Of a stretch of DNA of 64,000 bases, positions 61,045 to 64,000 are shown in pieces. The notes beneath the pieces are model-generated. The model was not told the origin of the DNA and ran no database searches. It saw only the letters and a program-made list of their open reading frames with translations. The stretch lies in the NCBI GenBank assembly GCA_009911305.1, contig QXXC01000008.1, positions 61,165 to 125,164 of the forward strand, written 5' to 3'. The position numbers and the translations under genes are program-made. The DNA is from Clostridiaceae bacterium. Lineage in GTDB: Bacteria > Bacillota > Clostridia > Lachnospirales > Lachnospiraceae. Within the stretch, counting starts at the first letter, position 1; the number at the start of each line of letters is the position of its first letter.

Positions 61045-62317
61045 TTTTCATTTTATAACCTGCTCTGTGCCATATTCCGGCTATTATATACCGAAGCTGG
61101 GCCGCTGCGATAAAGCCTTTGGCCAGATGCTGCCTGCTGTTTACATTTCTCTGGTTCATCTCACGGATCCCAAAATCTCTGTAATCTTCGTTATTTGTAT
61201 AGGAAATCTGAGTCTGTCTGCATAAATCCACATAGGCGTCCGCGTCCATATGAATCAGTTCCTTCAAAAACGTCTCTATGGGTTTTCCCGGCATATCAGA
61301 TACAAGGCGTTCTCTCTGAGCCATATCTACAAAATATCCGTATCCCTCGCATTGATAACAGTAATGCCTTACTGGAATCGATACCAGGCCGCTGTATGCG
61401 CTGTCCATAATAGCTCCGGCCACGCCTACATGGACGGACGCCTGATCAAAATATGCCTCCAGCCCGGACGGGGCAACCTCCCCCACCAATTCTATATCCA
61501 TCCGAATCGCTTTCGGTATCTCTGAAATCTTTTTTCTTACAATCGCCTCATCTCTTCCGTAGCCAATTATAATTAGCTTTAAGTCCGGCTCTTCACTTTT
61601 TAACGAGCAAAAGCTGTCTATCAGTCCCAGCAAATATGCCTTATGCGGAAAGACAAAACGGCCTACTGATAAAATGCAAAACGGCTTTCTCAGGCTGCGC
61701 CCCCTGGCCTTTTCTTCATCAAACGCCGGGGGAACGGATCGTAAGCTTTTTACCAGCATTTCTTTCCCGTAAATGCTTTTATATCCATATCTCCTTTCAA
61801 ACGCTTTCATATGACTCTCGTTTACATATATGATATTCCGGTTGCGATCCATCGTCTGAATCGTTCTTCCAATATACCCTTTCGCCGCCTTTCCCAGTAT
61901 ACGCGGAATCTTTTTTTCCGGAAATACTTCTTCAAAATGCGGAATCCAATAAAACGTATTCATATGGCAAAGATGATAATATACCTTTATCTTCTCCAAC
62001 ATAGCATATTGATACAGATCAAATGCATAAGCTATAATCTCCTCATCAGCATGAAATATGCCTTCTAATCCTTCATGCCATCTCCTGCAATGAATATCTA
62101 TTTCTCTTACCGTTACATATCCATCCAAAAAGTCAGCCTTAAAATCGTCGCATATAACCGTCCCACAAAGCTTTAAAAAGATTATCCGATATCCTCTCTC
62201 CTTCAGCCATTTTACAAGACGATCCATATATACCTCGATCCCGCCAACTTCCATATTGCGTTTGATAAACAAAAATGTAGGTTTCCTGTTTCTCTCCTCC
62301 GTCATCTCCTCATACAC
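61022..62317 (-). CDS. Glycosyltransferase, GT4-like
   Basis: A 431-residue GT-B glycosyltransferase. The N-terminal half begins PTFLFIKRNMEVGGIEVYMD, with the donor-binding C-terminal half at ILSVGRFVFPHKAYLLGLID near 215. The E-x7-E-type region is altered (VGVAGAIMDSAYSGLVSIPV), so the usual second glutamate is not obvious. The GTG at 62317 or an ATG at 62305 could be the start. It overlaps the polymerase gene by eight bases and the flippase by 23. Confidence 0.82.
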   Translation of the reverse strand: MYEEMTEERNRKPTFLFIKRNMEVGGIEVYMDRLVKWLKERGYRIIFLKLCGTVICDDFKADFLDGYVTVREIDIHCRRWHEGLEGIFHADEEIIAYAFDLYQYAMLEKIKVYYHLCHMNTFYWIPHFEEVFPEKKIPRILGKAAKGYIGRTIQTMDRNRNIIYVNESHMKAFERRYGYKSIYGKEMLVKSLRSVPPAFDEEKARGRSLRKPFCILSVGRFVFPHKAYLLGLIDSFCSLKSEEPDLKLIIIGYGRDEAIVRKKISEIPKAIRMDIELVGEVAPSGLEAYFDQASVHVGVAGAIMDSAYSGLVSIPVRHYCYQCEGYGYFVDMAQRERLVSDMPGKPIETFLKELIHMDADAYVDLCRQTQISYTNNEDYRDFGIREMNQRNVNSRQHLAKGFIAAAQLRYIIAGIWHRAGYKMKNGWRKEK

Positions 62318-63731
62318 TCCGTTCTCGTGGCATCTTAACAGACATGGTTTGCATTATCAAAAATACCATTCCAAACCGAATGGCATATCTGTAAAAATGG
62401 GTCAGATTATTTCCTCCCAATAAAATCAACATTACAAATGTTACGTAATAAAAATAATATTTTAAATAGTAATTAGCAGTTCCCTTCGCCAGTTTCTCCA
62501 ATTTCATTGTAAGCATGACAAAAAAACAGGGAATAACCGGAGCGTATATATAGCCAAAGTACAGCGCGCCCTGACCTACAGAAGGCAGCAGTTGGTCACT
62601 CCGGCCCGTAAATCCCCAAAAAGCATCGTTAAAATCCACAACCAACGACCTTCCGGCCATTCCGGAAAAAATTGAAGATATAAACGGTAATGAGCGAAAA
62701 AAATCGGCTGCCAGATAGATTTGATCCGATGTTTCCTTCAAAAGGCAAGCTGCTGCAACATTCGCAACGCCCCCAAAATAGGCGTTAAATATCTGCGACA
62801 GCTCATATAATAAATTTCTATCTTCTCCAGCGAAGGCCCCTCCTTTGCCCAGCAATGCAGTGATCACAATCAGAAGCCCTCCGGTAACAATAATTGGAAT
62901 AAATTTTCTGATTCTCTCAAAATAAAGAGCGCAAATCATTATTAAAACAGCGACAGCCGCAAAAACTGTATTCGCATTTTCTCCTGTCATGACAAAAAAC
63001 AAACATCCTACCGTCAAAAGCATATAAACAATTGCCTTCGTTTGATGTCTCTTTCCATATTTATTGTGGATTTTCACAACGAAATATGCAGGGAAAATAA
63101 TTTGTACAAGTGTAAAAAGCGCTCTCATAAAAGTATCAACTAATCCAAGCGGTTCACGCCCTGACACTCTCCATGAACGCACCGGAATATACGTTTCGGG
63201 TTTTCCAATTTCCATAATTGTATGGAAGCGTCCTGCTAAACTTGGATATACTACGATTATCCCTCCAATCAGTAAAATCATCAGGGAAATCGTGATTCTA
63301 AAGAAAACCCCGGCCTTTACAGAACGTTCTCTTTTTTTTATGTGTCTTTCTGAAGCTGCCATTATGATTAACAGTATATATACACAGGTCGTCTCATAAA
63401 TCATCAGCGCGATCGCTTTATCAAGACATAAAAAAATCTCTGTATTTTTTGTCATGGTCTGATAGTCTCCGAGCATTAAAAAAAACGGATTCAGCACATC
63501 CTTTATAAAATACATCCCCACGATCCCAAATATGCTGATACTGACGGACACTCTCTTCACCAATACCACAGTTCCCATTGTATAGCATGTATAAAAAAGG
63601 GGAAGGAGGTACAAATGTGAAAAATAATGATCCGCGTTTCTGTCTGCAAATAAGAGGACTGTGATAATCAGGCCAGACACAGACAGCAACACCACAAAAA
63701 ACAAATAATATATCTGTATCGTTCTCTTCAT
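62310..63731 (-). CDS. O-antigen/capsule polymerase-like membrane protein (Wzy)
   Basis: A 473-residue, very hydrophobic protein with about 11-12 helices and no soluble domain, in the genomic position of a repeat-unit polymerase. The predicted large loop (about residues 190-215, PETYIPVRSWRVSGREPLGL) carries arginines like those of Wzy loops. Sequence alone does not prove the function. The ATG lies two bases after the stop of the upstream glycosyltransferase remnant. Confidence 0.75.
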   Translation of the reverse strand: MKRTIQIYYLFFVVLLSVSGLIITVLLFADRNADHYFSHLYLLPLFYTCYTMGTVVLVKRVSVSISIFGIVGMYFIKDVLNPFFLMLGDYQTMTKNTEIFLCLDKAIALMIYETTCVYILLIIMAASERHIKKRERSVKAGVFFRITISLMILLIGGIIVVYPSLAGRFHTIMEIGKPETYIPVRSWRVSGREPLGLVDTFMRALFTLVQIIFPAYFVVKIHNKYGKRHQTKAIVYMLLTVGCLFFVMTGENANTVFAAVAVLIMICALYFERIRKFIPIIVTGGLLIVITALLGKGGAFAGEDRNLLYELSQIFNAYFGGVANVAAACLLKETSDQIYLAADFFRSLPFISSIFSGMAGRSLVVDFNDAFWGFTGRSDQLLPSVGQGALYFGYIYAPVIPCFFVMLTMKLEKLAKGTANYYLKYYFYYVTFVMLILLGGNNLTHFYRYAIRFGMVFLIMQTMSVKMPRERSV

Positions 63732-63733
63732 TT

Positions 63734-64000
63734 TTATCTGCTTTCATCCTTCTTTGGTTTCGTTCTATCCATTGCCCTCTGGATAATCTCCATCCACTTC
63801 CCAGCAATCAGCTCTGGTTCTACCTCGCTTCTCAGCTTTTTTGCCTCAAAGCTGATTGTCTTTCTTAATCCCTCATCAGAAATCAGCCTGGCAGTCTCTT
63901 CCTCTAATCTCAATTCATCGTCAGTATCCACTAGTACATCATTGCATTAATTCTCGAGTAAACAACACTCGCTATCCGCGCCCTCTGCACGCCTGAGAAG
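63734..64000 (-). pseudogene. C-terminal part of a glycosyltransferase with an in-frame stop
   Basis: The frame from the window edge runs SECCLLEN, stop (63947-63949), CNDVLVDTDDELRLEEETARL, and then the usual helical tail of GT4 enzymes (LISDEGLRKTISFEAKKL) to a stop at 63734. The position just before the stop is where family members read G-x-N-G, so the stop looks like a mutation inside a once-intact gene. The possible restart (GTG at 63931) would make only 65 residues. The 5' part lies outside the window, so a sequence error or a different gene boundary is still possible. Confidence 0.55.

Overview
The window reads as chromosomal DNA of a spore-forming-type Firmicute of the family Lachnospiraceae (Clostridium cluster XIVa). 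The evidence is gene content: a SCIFF (six-cysteine ranthipeptide) precursor with its radical-SAM maturase, a fused SecDF next to tgt and yajC, a TIGR04086 membrane protein, a class III fructose-bisphosphatase, a Csp-like subtilisin, and Shine-Dalgarno/sigma-A signals of Gram-positive type. Most of the window looks GC-rich by eye; the last 6 kb and a short stretch near 38.7-38.8 kb are visibly more AT-rich. Species was not determined.

Layout. 1-5.1 kb: 3' part-missing sugar-ABC ATPase, ridA, cvfB, an acyl-ACP thioesterase, then a GNAT acetyltransferase and an AIM24-family protein. 5.2-6.4 kb: a lone flagellar hook/basal-body gene whose apparent promoter contains a G10 tract between -35 and -10. 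6.5-13.5 kb: tRNA-Gln, a lipoprotein coupled to an EamA transporter, a HAAS/DUF1700 membrane protein coupled to fbp, a hotdog thioesterase and an M23 peptidase. 13.6-22.1 kb: a branched-chain amino acid/serine block leuB-ilvD-ilvB-serC-serA followed by a DUF1015 gene. 22.2-28.8 kb: an Rpn-like nuclease, the secDF-tgt-yajC operon and the scfA-scfB ranthipeptide pair. 28.9-36.7 kb: cysK, a Cache-type chemoreceptor, a hemerythrin protein, a VOC protein, and malQ divergent from a LacI-type regulator. 36.7-47.3 kb: a SUV3-like helicase, an unexplained inverted-repeat element, a 53-residue two-cysteine small protein, and a complete four-gene Wadjet (JetD-A-B-C) plasmid-defence operon. 47.6-54.3 kb: TIGR04086, a CNNM/CBS transporter, a type II pantothenate kinase, lspA, a subtilisin and a ClpX-like ATPase. 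54.5-64 kb: two tRNA-Ala genes and a surface-polysaccharide cluster (DUF6020 membrane protein split at a G10 tract, sugar aminotransferase, formyltransferase, WbqC, flippase, glycosyltransferase, polymerase, and a broken glycosyltransferase at the edge).

Themes. (1) Two G10 tracts sit where slippage would matter: one in the promoter spacer of the flagellar gene, one inside the coding frame of the DUF6020 gene. Both look like contingency (phase-variation) sites for surface structures, unless they are assembly errors. (2) A family of dispersed dyad elements ending in GAGCGTGTTTGAAAAATG or its complement lies at gene ends throughout the window; one copy supplies the stop codon of scfB. (3) The Wadjet operon and the surface cluster are the accessory regions; no insertion sequence, integrase, CRISPR array or prophage gene was recognised.
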